This document shows positions 1 through 12,573 of a stretch of 64,000 bases of DNA, piece by piece. Where the stretch lies: contig CAIIXF020000006.1 of NCBI GenBank assembly GCA_903813345.2, forward strand, positions 3,224,001 to 3,288,000, given 5' to 3'. A program made the position numbers and the translations under genes. The first letter of the stretch is position 1; each line of letters begins with the position of its first letter. The DNA comes from Owenia fusiformis. Lineage: Eukaryota; Annelida; Polychaeta; Sabellida; Oweniidae. The notes beneath the pieces are model-generated. The model had not been told where the DNA came from, ran no database searches, and saw nothing but the letters and a program-made list of their open reading frames with translations.

Positions 1-1680
1 CTTATGTATCTAATAGTTATGCAAATTAAAATATGTCCAGTGAAAGAAAATGTTATCTGTCCAATACAAGAAAAGATATTTCACTTTTTGTGATTTTGTA
101 ATATGGGGTCTATGAGGAATCAACCCGAACTAGAAGTCACACTTTCAAAAAAATTAAATTTTCAAAGTTGATAAACAATTTTCGAAACCATTTTTCTAGA
201 TGTACTTCTACATGTAGATTTCAAATATGACATCACTTTGACTGCATTTTGAATATTTAATGATGTAAATCAAGATTATTTCTATTCGCATCTAGTCTAT
301 TGATAATTGTGTTAAAAGGTAAAAAATAAGCCATCAAAACCTATGGCTTTCACTGAAATAAATGACCAAGGATTCAAAATATCCAAATTCATCTTACCAC
401 ACACAAGAGGCTTCTATTCGGCCATCCTTCAACATGTTACCTCATGAGCAATGAACACCTCAAATCATTTGTTATTATGACAGTGTACATACAAGGGTTA
501 TATGTTTTTCTTTTAGATTAACTTGTTTGCTTGTTTAGTCCTGTTGTATAATTTCACTCCATTTATTCCAGTTCCCATCCTCCCTTTCCTCTCGTTCCTC
601 AAAATTGAATAAGGAGTCTTTTAATTCAATTTATGGATAAATATTTTACTGCTTTTTCAATGTCATCTTCATTATTGTCCAATATCATTGTTCAAATCAT
701 CTTGGACTCATTCTAGCATGTGTGTATCTCACATTTATAATGTCTTTATAAAATTACTATTGCAAATCCTATATTACTATATCCTCTTGTATTGATCATA
801 TATCTTTAAATAAATAATACAAAGATCAGATTGTCTTGTACTTTATCGTGTAATCTTAATCGTTTTATCTTTAATGTCATAAGTACCCCAAAAGAACATT
901 AACTTGTTCTTGTATTGTTAATAGTGCAATAAACTTGGTATTCAATCAGTCCAGAAGAACATGAACCTATAACCTGAATCTACCTTGGAGAAGTTAGCCT
1001 TGGACCATGATCATATCTAATACTGAGGCTCCATGTACTATTTGAGATATTCTAGACTTGTTTTATGAGAATGAATTACTTGTGAAAAATGATAGCCAAT
1101 GTTTCCATAAGTTCATGCATGAATGAATTCTAGTTTAACATTGAAGACAGTTATTTATCTACAGATTACTTATCCACAATTTACCCTCACAAATATTTGA
1201 CAATAATTTACTTTCCCCGAACATATTACCTATTATTATCAAACAACTTAGCCTGTGGTCCTAGATCATATAATTTTAAATTTATTGCCCTAATACAATT
1301 ATACATCAACAGTTTTATCATTTAATCAAATTAATTTCTTAATGAATTATATATCATAACAACCCCCTCCTTAATAGTTGCCTTTTAAGACAAGTGCTAA
1401 TTTTGTTAGAAGTGGGGGGGGGGGAGTGGGCATAAATGAAGATCTTATTAATGAAATTCAAATTCAAGAGAATGACAAATCAACATCTTATTCACATTTA
1501 TCAAAGGGATGTGTGGGGGGGGGGTAACAATAATATTAACTTGTTTTTTGTCACAAGTGTCAACAATTGGATGCTATTTGCCCTTGCACTAAATAGTTTA
1601 CAATTCCAATCCAACAATTCAGATTTGATTATATCATTAGTCTACTATTCTATCAAGATTAAAATCATTGTAAAATATGA
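1..1680. other. AT-rich non-coding stretch, no feature seen
   Basis: AT-rich sequence with stops in all frames and no convincing exon, RNA gene or repeat boundary. The only local oddities are G-runs near 1416-1425 and 1516-1523. A 98-codon frame at 1436-1732 crosses the G-runs and runs into the following TIR element, and is taken as chance. Confidence 0.6.
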
Positions 1681-1682
1681 TA

Positions 1683-2546
1683 CAGGGTGGTCCAAAAAGG
1701 TGAATCCCTGCAACTGGCTATATTTTACTTAGTACATGCATGAATAAGCTCATATTATCACATCTCATTCTCAGTGTTGAATATTTAAGAAATTACAAGA
1801 CTTAAACAAACATGCCTAAAATTTGCATAATTTTACCAATTTGATTCACAGAAATTGTTTAAACACATTGGACGATCTTAAAAAAGCTTACAGTGAGAGA
1901 TATACATTTAAACAATACCATATGACAAATGGGACATTATTTAGGCATAAAACACACAAATGGTTAGGGTGGAAAATTAACCCCTGTGACCCAATATCTA
2001 AGAAGCCTTTATTTAAATATCTTACAAAATCAAAAGGAAATCTAATATTCAATGTTTTGAGCCACATTTCATTAGAATTGGTCCATCATTGATGAAGATA
2101 TTGACATTTTAAGACCAAATAGGGGTATGTTGCGATTTCACTGGACGATGTCTTCGTCTTTGGAAACCTAGAACATTTCTTTGGATCACATTAACTTTGC
2201 AACTCATGGAGATAGGATGCTAATTTTTACACCATAATGTGCTGGATTCAAAACTAAGTCAGAAAACATAAGGTTTTTCAGACTGCGGCTAAAAATGTCA
2301 ATGGAAAAATTGTTGAAGAGTTGAAGTAAATGTAAATCGTAAATGTTGAAGTTCACATTTTAATGATTTTCAGTGATGTTTCGTTGGGGCTTATAATTTC
2401 TGCAAATTTCAAGACTATGAAAAATGTCTGGTACCTTCAAAAACTTTTAGACCTTCCTCTATGACATGTGAAAATATGAAAGGATTCCTGCAGGTAATAA
2501 GGGAAATATAGCCCATTGCAACATTTCACTTTTTTGGAGCACCCTA
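1683..2546. mobile_element. Tc1/mariner-like element remnant with ~50 bp TIRs and TA target
   Basis: The left end reads CAGGGTGGTCCAAAAAGGTG. The right end, reverse-complemented, reads TAGGGTGCTCCAAAAAAGTG. Similarity continues inward for about 50 bp, including a shared GGCTATATTT block. Both ends abut TA dinucleotides (1681-1682 and 2547-2548), the target duplication expected of Tc1/mariner. The body is about 864 bp. An 89-codon frame at 1823-2092 shows no transposase motif I recognise, so this is a non-autonomous or strongly decayed copy. TIR match and TA flanks are seen; the superfamily follows from the flank and the GGGTG-TCC type terminus. Confidence 0.7.
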
Positions 2547-2548
2547 TA

Positions 2549-5500
2549 TGTTCCAAAATTCAACATATTTTACAAAGCCCATGAATAATTTGTCCTTATT
2601 TTTGAAATTAAGGTCACTTTGACCTGAATTCTATACTAAAATTTTACAACCATTTACATTATCCAGTGTGTGCTCAAAATGTCAGTTAAATCTGGTGAAA
2701 AACTTTCAGACTTAATTAATCGGAACTAAAATAATACACACTAAATATGTTTCGCTTGTTCAAATGAATAACCTAATATACAATTCTAATAAATTTCCTA
2801 GACTGGTATTTAGATATTCATTTATTCTTTATTTAATATTAGATTATCTGGAAAAACAGAAAATAATCTATGTAACACCATTACTCATTTTAACAAGACA
2901 TCCTAAGTTGGAACCAGTAAAACAAAAATAATTCATTTGATTTGCAGAATAACATTATATGTGTTTTAAATATATTCTGTAAATGTTTATTACTTGTTAT
3001 TAATATTGTCAATTCAAAATCCACATACAGCTAGGCATTCTATAGCAATTTTCTGTCCATTAGGAACATATATAGCCATGCTATATTCTACAACAGATGC
3101 ATGGTTTGAATAATTAAAAACTGTATAAGGAAATACAGTGATGTTGTGAAAAATGGTATCATGATTAACAGGGAAGAAGTTGCTTATGCAGCTCAAAATC
3201 TTGACTGCAAAATGGTTTCTGGGTGAATTTCAATCCTCTTGAATGACGATGTTCAAACTCTTATGCTATGTTTGAATAGAAAGAAGCATGCGACTCAATG
3301 GATAATGGGTAATCAAATGTGCATGTTTCTTTAATGCTTTTGAACTCAACATGGCGTTCTCTGTGAAAGGTTCAGATACAATAAAATTGTTCATTAAATG
3401 TACCAAATCTATAAAGATTTCTTTGAAAATATTTTTATCAGTTGAAAAACATCTTAAATGTGGTTTGAATTTGTTGTTGGTTGCTAAATATTTATCAATG
3501 TTATAAAGTTATAGGACACTCATAGGAGTACAAAATAAAAAAATAAATGGAACATCACAATGTAGACGATAATAGATTTTTCACAATTCATATATTCGTC
3601 ATTTAAAAGATGAATTGCATTCGACTGAGTAATTACAATGATTGATACTTGTGAAATGAAATTCAGCCTTTTTTGATGAAAAATGATGAATCCTTGTCTA
3701 GAAATTAACGATGGTGTTACTTTTCCCAAAGGTGTCTGGGATTTCTGGTCAATAATAATTAGTGGAAATATATACTGAGTAGTATGATTGCTTCATTTGG
3801 ATGCTGTCAAAGTCACAAGTTGGGAACAATCTTTTTAAGTCAATTGAATTGCAAATGAAATCTGCTTCTTTGTTTGTACAACTGTTGGAACTGGCTCAGA
3901 AAGCTCTTAGCACCTAATTTGCTGAATAATCCATGGGTTCATGATTTAGTATCATCCAAGATGGGGGCCAAATTTGTTCAACATTGATAAACCTTTAATT
4001 TCAGTACAACAAGTGAAACCTGGATTCTAAATTTTTCTTCATGCAAACTAATACAGTTCATATACTGAACAACTGTATAATGCTAAAAAATCTCCGATAT
4101 TGGAGAAATTTAATTGTCTTATCCATCCTTTTATTTCTTGGTAAAAAGCATATTCTGGTACCTTACCAAAACATTTAAAAATGTGTAACAATTGGTTCAG
4201 AAACAAGTGCAGTACCAGTCACAATAAAAGGTAGCCATGAATGATGTCATCAGGTAATTCTTTAACATCAGGTGTATTACTTCAAAACTGATTGAGAAGT
4301 TCTTTAATAATAACACCAAAGTTAATAATAACATCAACATTTTTGTCAGAATATAATCAGATGTAAGACTTACCTAAAGTAGTCAATGATACGCTCCATG
4401 ATGTTCAATAATAAGCCAACAAACTATTAAAATATGTTGCTTTCAGCACATTTAATGAACAATCTTAAGCTGCATACTACTGTCTTCAAATATCATTACT
4501 ATTCATAACCAGAAGAGATTTATTCACTTATAATTGGTTCTTCCATCATCATCGTTTCACATTTATGGAACTATTTTTCTTGTGCCATATGGAGAAACAT
4601 TTTACTTATTCTATTATTCAACTCTTATAGAGTACAACATTATAAATTATCAATCAATCAAAACAGTTTGCTATGTCATACGGCAACCCCTTTTAATCAC
4701 ACATACTAGTTTTCCATGTTTAGCACCTCTGCAGAAAAATGCTGAACTTTCTATACATTCACAAAATTTCCAAATTCTGCTGAATACTGCACAGAATTAA
4801 AAACTCAAAAGTTCACGATGGGCTGCCTTATTGTGTTTCTACGTATTTATCTTGCTATGTTTGTTAAAAAAACACTGTTCCATCGAATTCAGACAAGAAT
4901 ATAGACAGCAATATCTAAATCCTAAATCGCATTTTCTTCATCTGGTTTTAATTTAACCTGCTACTTCTAGTCATGTTACTTTCTGATATTAATGCATTCT
5001 CTTCACTGATTGAGCCATATAACACCAATCAACACATCAGACAATTTATGGGGTTTAATTGTCTTTAATTACACATCTGTGTAATATCTTGGAAATTTCT
5101 TTCGTAAAAATGTATCCGGTTTGAACAAGGATCAACTCACAGATACTGGCATGAGATATCAAAAACGATAAATCATTCTGCAAAATGTAATTACTAAAGC
5201 ATATAATGTCAAAGTGTTCTCTTCTATCAGTTTAATGTCTGGAATCATTGAATGATTATCATGTTCCTTTATTCTGGAGTGATTTATACAATTAAAAACC
5301 ACAATGGGCAACATTAGAAAACCGATAAAGGCAGTACTACTAAGCATAAACTATATGTACTAGTAAACTCAATTTAAAAACAAGATTGTCTATATTAATT
5401 CTCAACAACGAGGTCACATCCTATCTTTATGCCTCAATCATAAAGGTGACATGATAAAATGTGAAGCATGAAATGAATGTTGAATACTGAACCAGCCTGT

Positions 5501-5719
5501 TAAGACTTCATAAGCTCATATATGCATCATTTACATCAAATCTTTTGTAATACCTTGACTTCAAAACTCTTGAAAGGAGGATGTGATTAGAAGTCTGGCA
5601 AACAACACTCTCATTTGATAGGAAGAGAAAAATTAATCTAAATGCTTATAAGTTCAGTCAAAGTATTTCTATTTGAAATCCCCTTGTCAAGGTATAACAA
5701 GTGTTCAAATATCTAAGCA
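2549..5719. other. Non-coding stretch with decayed-looking minus-strand frames
   Basis: No supported gene. On the minus strand, 3014-3196 and 3520-3729 are open for 60-69 codons. The intervening sequence can be read only by changing frame and passing many stops. A donor-like GTAAGT occurs on the minus strand near 4373 after a short open stretch, but no partner acceptor or recognisable protein follows. I treat the region as intergenic or intronic. Confidence 0.5.
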
Positions 5720-6075
5720 CAATAAATGCCAAAGGGAAAGGACCAAAAACTGTAAAGACACCTAGCAAGAAAAGCAAACCATAAGTATAAACTGTCATAA
5801 GAAAATAGACCCCTTATATCCTGAAACCATGATCAAACATGAAAAGAAATAATGTCTAATATCCCCCTTCCCCCTCCAATCGAGAACCAATATCATAATC
5901 CAGGACCAGATCACCGAGGGGCATTTCATAATACAGAAGTCAGTACAATACATGTTGAAAAATTTATAGCCAATACTCATAACATAAAAAATAGTTGTAG
6001 ACACTAGTACTCATAAAAGATAGGATAGAGCATTCAGTCTCAAATGATGTGGGATAGACAAAATCCAGTCTTGGA
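5720..6075 (+). repeat. Dispersed repeat family A, copy 1
   Basis: About 355 bp, closely matched by 19038-19395. Shared blocks in order are TGCCAAAGGGAAAGG, AAGAAAAGCAAAC, TGAAAAGAAA-AATGTCTAA, a C-rich tract, TCGAGAACCAATATCA, AGCCAATACTCATAACAT, AATAGTTGTAGA-ACTAGTA and CAGTCTCAAATGATGTGGGA. No TIR, A-tail or TSD was found, so the class is unknown. Its minus strand has a 69-codon hydrophobic frame also present in copy 2. Confidence 0.75.
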
Positions 6076-6594
6076 GTCCATAGGCAATTCAAAGGGTCAA
6101 AATCCATTCACAAAGCTGTTGCCATAATCCATAAAACAATAATTCACAATGGTCATCAGGAATAAAGCTATAGCTGGTGTTGATCCCTATTTCTCAACCA
6201 TTAATGCCATACCATGGATCCATCTAAAAAGGTGCCAATTGAAAGAGTTCATTGCCAATTTCTTAAACAATTCCTACATTCTTCAGCATTTCAAGTGGTA
6301 AACTTCAAACTTCAAAATTATTGAATTATGAAATGTATTTTTCAGCAAAGCCCAAAAAGTATTTTTATAGCTTTTTACAAGTATATCCTTGATCTAAAAG
6401 TTTGATCACTAAAATATGGAATCTTTATTTAAAATCTATATATTTAATATTTATTACATTATCTAATCGCAACCTTGTTCAACAAGTGTTCACCCTTGAC
6501 ACATAGATCTTTGAAATCTTTTTATTACTAGGTTGGATAGATTCAAAGACACCTGAATATAGTATGTGTTATGATTTGAACAAAAAACAAAGTG

Positions 6595-6650
6595 AATAAT
6601 GTCTCAGTCTCAAATGATGTGGGACAGATAAAATCCAGTCTCGATCCAGT
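6595..6650 (+). repeat. Family A, 3' end fragment
   Basis: Contains CTCAGTCTCAAATGATGTGG followed by an AAATCCAGTCT block, matching the end of the copy at 5720-6075. It is a short fragment about 520 bp downstream of that copy. Confidence 0.6.
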
Positions 6651-7635
6651 AATTTTTTTCTTGCTTTCTGGGGTGAACTTAACTTTCTATCAAACAAATG
6701 TGAACTTCTTCAAGTATATTTTTTACATATATTTTTATCGCAAGATATATACCACCATGATATGTAAGTGTATATGTTCTTGCCTGCAACAGAAAGATGT
6801 CGCTACAATGTTCTCTGTAAAGAAATATTTCTGATTAATCATATATTAATTCAATCTAAAACATACAATAATCATTGTATCATCATACCCAAGATACAAA
6901 GATGTCTCTGCTTTCATTAGCAAGTACATGTCACTGTCATTTATTGCAAACTGATTCAATATATACACCAATACATGTGTCTAATTTCATTACAACTTTT
7001 GTTCGCTTTGGTATTTTTGCTTAGATATGTTGCCAAATGTTGCCAAGGTGGTGCATCTTAAACCTAGCTTAGGAAAAGGAAGGATTATTAATGTTTACAC
7101 TTTTCTCCAATTCCAGTCAGACAGCTTGATATATCTATAATTCCTTATAATTAAGGAAATCCAAAGAAATGGTAATTGCTCTTAGAAAGAATTAAGTTCA
7201 CAATTTCAAAGAATATATTTTCAAATGAATTTTAAGTTATTGAAATGGTAAACTTCAGCCATTAATTTTAGGCCTCAGAACTCAAGAACTAGACTAAACA
7301 AGAATATCAAAATATCCCAACTTGATCTTCACAAAATCAAATATTGTGGAATAACAGTTTGCAAGGAAAATGAGCTGCCAATGGTACTTACCTGTGAAAT
7401 ATTGGTATCCATAGTAACAGATTACATTGTCAGGGCAAGATCACCACAGCAAGATTCCAGCACAGGTTAAGGGATATGAAAATAAAAATGTTGAGATTGT
7501 GAATATTTTCATGTATGTCTATAAAACAAGTTTGGCAAGGTAGATGTTTTGGACATTGTTTCTTTGTACATATACCTAAGGATATTTCTTTCATTTGGGA
7601 TATTTAGGATTTGCTTTCCTGAACTCTGATTGCGT
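6651..7635. other. AT-rich non-coding stretch
   Basis: No exon-like segment, RNA gene or transposon boundary recognised. Confidence 0.5.
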
Positions 7636-7639
7636 TCTC

Positions 7640-7710
7640 AGATCTTTCTCTTTTCTTACTGTGTTTTGTAATAATCTTTGGTCTTTTACCTCTTGGAATT
7701 TGTGCTTACA
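7640..7710 (-). repeat. Family A, truncated copy
   Basis: CTTACTGTGTTTTGTAATAA then TTTGGTCTTTTACCTCTTGG is the reverse complement of the family A start (GGGAAAGGACCAAAAA type). It is a partial 5' fragment in minus orientation. Confidence 0.45.
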
Positions 7711-8640
7711 CGCTTTGTTTGTCAAACAGAGTATGTATTTTCCCATCTAAGTTGATATGTACTAAAAGCTCTACACAACAGTGCAGAGCAATGTCAATTT
7801 AATCAGAGCATATTTATCTTGGCAAACCATAATTGCATTTCTTTGGAAAGGTATAGATGACTAACCATATATTTGACCCAAGGTTCTGTTAGTTTGTCTT
7901 GATAGTAGTATAGTATATTCATGTGCACTATGGGCCTTGTCTTTTTACTCTTTTATAAATAATGCTATGTGTTCATTGTGAGATCACAAATACATTATTC
8001 TCCATGGGTTCTCCATGGTCAATGTCATATATGTTTTTATAAAATGGTGTAGAATTACTTTTATATACTAAGGCCAGCTGCTATTATATTGACAACTGGG
8101 TTTTTAAATCAATTTCTTCAAAATATGAACAGCCTGTTTTCTCCTTTACCTCTGCTACTTGAATTATCATGCTAAGCTGTCTGATTCACTGGTATTAACA
8201 TTGGAAGAAATGAAACGAGTCGATGAAAAGTGACATCCAGAAATAAATCCAGATTAATTAAATATGGATTACAGGAGATCTTCTTTGAGAAGGGCTCTAA
8301 ACTGGGGCTTCACTAGGAAGCAACACATTTTGTATCCTTTCCATGTGCTTATACAAAACATGATAGACATTCAGCCTCAAATAATGTAATACTGCTAATT
8401 GAAATACAACTGAATAGACTAGAAATATAAAATCATTTATACCATGATCACTGTGATAGCATCTTGATATTGAATTTTTTGCCATATACCCTGTATACAT
8501 CACTAGAGGTGTCATGAAACAAACAAAAAAAAACATTCAGTTCGGAACATTATGCTTCAGACAGAATAATTCTGGAGTGGTTTGGAACAGAGTGACTGCG
8601 TGTCTACTGTCTATCTGGTAGTGAAAAGTTCTTCAAAACT
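7711..8640. other. AT-rich non-coding stretch
   Basis: No gene seen. CATTCAGCCTCAAATAATG near 8370 is a weak match to the end of family A. The 79-codon minus frame at 8297-8536 overlaps it and is not supported as coding. Confidence 0.45.
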
Positions 8641-8965
8641 CTTCAACTAGAAAATGGCAACTCCATGGAGTGACAGATCTCAATGAATACTTTAACATAT
8701 ATGAATCTGTATTTGTCACGTAATATTTACCATATGCTCTTTTGAAATATGATCGGTAGAATATTCCCGACATTTCTTAAGAGGCGGCCATCATTTTATC
8801 ATGAATTTTTTTTGCTTAGACTATTTACCAATATACATATTTCCACCAATTTTGAAGCAAATCCATCCACCGGTATTCGAGTAATCTTCCGGACGGACTG
8901 ATGGACTGACAGAGGGCTTCACTATATCCCCACCAAACTTTAGGGTAATGAGTAAGAGTAAAAAA
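8640..8965 (+). repeat. Dispersed repeat family C, degenerate copy
   Basis: Contains CTAGAAAATGGCAACTC, also seen in altered form near 28876. Further in are CAAATCCATCCACCGGTATT and a GGACGGACTGATGGACTGAC tract. Related sequence occurs near 12050, 29060 and 30870. The consensus idea is a '(A)CCAAATCCATCAACNGGTATTTGAGT' block followed by a purine-rich GGAC/GACA stretch. Class unknown. Confidence 0.55.
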
Positions 8966-9038
8966 TGAGCTTCTTTCCACGTAAAAATTGAAAGAAAAAT
9001 GCTGTTTTGTGGTGATTTTACAAAAAGCTGTGAAAAGG

Positions 9039-9204
9039 AAAGATCTTCTTGATTTTTCCTCTATATTTATGTGACATTTACAGATAGGTAGGAATGTATG
9101 GTGTGAAAGGAAGAACGTTTGGAGGTTGCTTTAAAATGTAAAATGTAAGAAGTTTAAACTGAAATAAAATAAATACTACTACTACAAAAAAAAAGATCTT
9201 CTTG
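9039..9204 (+). mobile_element. Short A-tailed retroposon with 13 bp TSD
   Basis: The direct repeat AAAGATCTTCTTG occurs at 9039-9051 and 9192-9204. The insert between (9052-9191) is about 140 bp. It ends in AATAAAATAAATACTACTAC followed by an A-run, as expected for a reverse-transcribed RNA inserted by target-primed reverse transcription. No tRNA-like A/B boxes were recognised, so it could be a 3'-UTR fragment of a LINE or an mRNA rather than a SINE. Confidence 0.65.
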
Positions 9205-9560
9205 TTCCAGAAAAGTACCAAAATAACAAATTTTTGTTCTGTGTTCCAATCCAAGAGTTCAATTCGTAATAAAATCTGGTATCCATAACATGGCTCTCAT
9301 ACATTACCTTACATCCAGAATATTTCCCTCCCAGGATTTTAAGAACTATTATTGTGTTTCCTGTCTTGGATTGTTCATTGGGTTTATCAAGAGGGATAAT
9401 ATGATATCAACCCAAGGGACTGAGGTATACCACCCAGGGGTCAATTTCTACAAACATCATAAATTAACAGATTCGTCAATCAGTTGTTCTTTCTCAGATT
9501 TATTTACATTAATGCAATATGTAAACACAAGTGGCAACAGAGTAAAGACCCAGCTGTATT
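9205..9560. other. Non-coding stretch
   Basis: A 93-codon open frame (9290-9571) lacks recognisable motifs and is in the size range expected by chance. Nothing else seen. Confidence 0.4.
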
Positions 9561-9564
9561 ACAA

Positions 9565-9690
9565 CACATAGCAAGAAACAGAAACATCTAAAGGCATAAT
9601 CAGCCATAATTAAACAAACCCCTAATATCCCAAAGTGAGATCATACAAAGAAATAATATCTAACTCTACCATCTGAACTCACAATCAAAA
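9565..9690 (+). repeat. Family A, degenerate fragment
   Basis: Contains AGCAAGAAACAGAAACATCT, AAACAAACCCCTAATATCCC and AAGAAATAATATCTAAC in the order seen in family A copies. It is truncated at both ends. Confidence 0.45.
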
Positions 9691-10647
9691 TACAAATCAA
9701 AAAGCCAATCAACATTTCAAAACAGACAATTCACTTGAATTTATGTAATATTACATTTGTGAAATATACCCTGAATCTTTTAACACACCCTCTGATAAAA
9801 TATTAAGCAATAAAAGCTATTTGTTAGAATGCCATTTGATAAAGTCTACTAAATCATACCTTATCTTAGTGTAAAACTGTACCATATGGTACTAACAAGC
9901 CTTGTCTTTATATAGCTATTAGCATTGATCTATCATCATAGTTATATAAAGTATTAACTAGAATGAATGTTACCCTTCAGAAACATTGTTAGATAATTTG
10001 CTTCAATTGATCCAATAGATCCAAATGAATTCCAAGGAACTACAAATGTGATACATGATGTGAGCTTAAAGGAAATTGATAAAGTGAGGAGCTGTTAACA
10101 TTTAATGTCACTGTAACATGCTTTTATCTCAAAAATGAATAATAAATAGGGATCAGAAGTTAGTAATATATGCACAATGTCACATAATACTTTCATGGTC
10201 CATTTGTCATCCTTTAGCTAAATATGAGTAAGACTGCTTCACACATTCTTTTTGAACTATTCCTAATATGACATAGACTAATTTTAGATTACTTAAAGCC
10301 TTACTTTCTCTACTGACGGCAGAAGAAATCAGAAGTACTTCTTTCAAAACAGTGAGATTGTACTCCTGTGTGTGGTGGAAGAAATGTTTTAACAGACTCC
10401 CCTTATACATGATCATGAGTAAGTTGTATAAGAAGCACTGAACAAGAAGGGAAATTTAAGAATAATAACTACATTCAACTGTTCTCTTGACTGTAATTTG
10501 ATATATTTTTGTAATCTTGTAACTACAGTACACAATACACATGTATACTTTATCTTATAAATTTACAAAAGTTTATTTTGCAAATCTTCAAAGACTTGTG
10601 AATGTATTTGGCATCTATCAATCGAAATGTCTTTTGTTAAACATGTT
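9691..10647. other. AT-rich non-coding stretch
   Basis: No supported gene. A 69-codon minus-strand frame at 10207-10416 has no recognised domain. Confidence 0.45.
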
Positions 10648-11005
10648 TGCCCAAAGGCACTGGTCAGTATCAAGCGAAGGTAACCTTCGCATCTGAGATG
10701 AAAGGGAAAGGACCAACAAAGAACACAACAAAGAAACATCTAAGAGTATACCAGTCACAAGAAAAACAAACCCCAACCATCCCAAACCATCTAACTTGAA
10801 AAGAAACATTGTCTAGTTCTGCCCTCCCCCATTTCGAGTAACAATATCACACTGAACCAAGGGACTTTTCATTCATACAGAAGTCATGACAGTACATGAT
10901 AAAGAATGAATTTAAATTGATAACCAATACTCATACATCAAAAATAGTTGTAGATACTAGTATAGTATTCACACAGGATAGAGGCCAAAATCCAGTCTCA
11001 AAATC
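10648..11005 (+). repeat. Dispersed repeat family A, copy 3
   Basis: Contains GAAAGGGAAAGGACCAAC, the C-rich block near 10827, CCAATACTCATACATCAAAA and AATAGTTGTAGATACTAGTA. The 5' part is interrupted by about 35 bp carrying the perfect palindrome GCGAAGGTAACCTTCGC (10674-10690), absent from the other copies. Confidence 0.65.
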
Positions 11006-11084
11006 CAAGCATATCAAACGATTGTTCTTTTATAAACATTCAAATCAATTTTGTCCGGAACATCATACCACATTCATGCACTTT

Positions 11085-11426
11085 ATTTTCTCATATGACT
11101 AACAAAGATAAGATATTGCCATCTTTCATCCTAAAAAGTCACACGTGCAAGATGAGATTTACTAGTGACATCACTGGTTTATTAACATAAACAACATGGC
11201 AACCGATACACGGTTGTTATGAGTATCCATTCTCATTCTACAAAAATAACCTGTGACGTCATAACAATGGAGTTTTCTTGCCACGTGTATCCATGTAATT
11301 TTTACAATATTGTTATGACGTCAGACAAATTGAAAAATCAATTTCCATTAATTTGAAGCTATTTTTCACTCAGTTTTTTCATAAAAAGTAAAAAATATGG
11401 CATAATACAGAGTCATATGAGAAAAT
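11085..11426. mobile_element. MITE with 16 bp perfect TIRs and CTTT target duplication
   Basis: ATTTTCTCATATGACT at 11085-11100 is the exact reverse complement of 11411-11426. CTTT precedes the left end (11081-11084) and follows the right end (11427-11430), a plausible 4 bp TSD. Inside, TGACGTCATAACAAT and ATTGTTATGACGTCA form a second inverted pair. A truncated relative lies at 24863-25035. No coding capacity. Confidence 0.65.
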
Positions 11427-11960
11427 CTTTCTTGTTCTCGTACCTGTGCAAAATGTACTCGATAAAGAAGAACTTTTAAAGCTCATCAAGAATGGACGAT
11501 CGTGCACAGGTAGTTATACAAGAACCTCTATATCTCTCCACATGTATAATATATATGTTTGGACTTCACCTAGAATTTAATCTCATGTATTCTCATGTAT
11601 ATTCATTACGTGTTAGCAGGTGTAAGTACTTCACCGATTTGTCTAAGAAGGTTTTGAAATCAGATATGTACATTAGGTCATCTTAGCTTTCAAAAATATG
11701 AAACATACCAAGTTGTTCTTCCTTAAATTGGTAGTACTCTCAAATTTCCCTTCCTAACTGTGTTTTTAACTCTTTTTGACCTTTTCTGAAAAAGCACATG
11801 TGCTAATACATTTGAATTATTGAAAAGAATATACCATGGTGTAAATGCACAAACCATACTTGGACAATTTCAAATACTGATTATTATTCTGTACAATAAT
11901 ATTTATCCAAAAATAATAGCTAAATGGTTGGAATTTTCAGCAAAAATTCCAACAAGGCAT
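11427..11960. other. AT-rich non-coding stretch
   Basis: No gene or repeat boundary recognised. Confidence 0.45.
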
Positions 11961-11962
11961 AT

Positions 11963-12190
11963 TGCAAAATGTCACCACCTGCCATTTGTTACAGACACCA
12001 AATCCCAACCACTTCTGCTGGTGCCATAGCAAAAAACAAAACAAAATCCGGCCAACAGTATTTGAGTTATCGCCCAGACAAACATACAGACGGATGTTCA
12101 GACAGAGACATTCCCTCTGTGGAACACTCAGTCAAACACCCTGAAGAACTTTAGGCAAACAAGCAAATTGAGTCCGGTTTGCGTAAAGTA
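11963..12190 (+). repeat. Family C copy joined to a dispersed 37 bp block
   Basis: The 37 bp at 11963-11999 (includes ATGTCACCACCTGCCATTTG) is identical to 20888-20924, showing a dispersed repeat. Downstream, CAACAGTATTTGAGTTATCG and CAGACAAACATACAGACGG match family C. Three overlapping short frames here are shadows of this repeat. Confidence 0.55.
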
Positions 12191-12555
12191 TGACACTGTA
12201 AGAATTGACAGTATTATCAATATATAATAGTGCCACAACACAATAACAACCACAAAATATGAGTTTACTAGAAAGATAAAGTGTGAAATATTGAAATCTC
12301 ATGTTTATCTAACCTCACCATATGTCGTAACTCTGTTCCATGCCAATTACTCTTGTGAATAACCTGAACATCTGAGTTGCACAGGGAGTGTTCAAATAAT
12401 GTTTCTGCCAGAATAATATAAATATTCATAATTTGTATTTTTCTGTTTTATATACCATTGTTAATCTGCTGCAAAGATGCAACAGATTACAAAGTAAGAT
12501 GTCACTGAAATATCAACTGATAAAGTAAGATTGGTTATTTTTATCATACATACAT
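12191..12555. other. AT-rich non-coding stretch
   Basis: Nothing recognised except a small inverted pair, AATCTGCTGCAAAGATGC / ATGCAACAGATT, near 12460-12490. Confidence 0.4.
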
Positions 12556-12573
12556 GTAAGGAAAAGCTATTTT

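Noticed and set aside
3014-4372. Series of minus-strand open stretches that read like a decayed gene, with a donor-like GTAAGT near 4373
   Set aside because: Reading it needs several frame changes and stops; open runs of 60-85 codons are expected by chance here, and no homology is recognisable.
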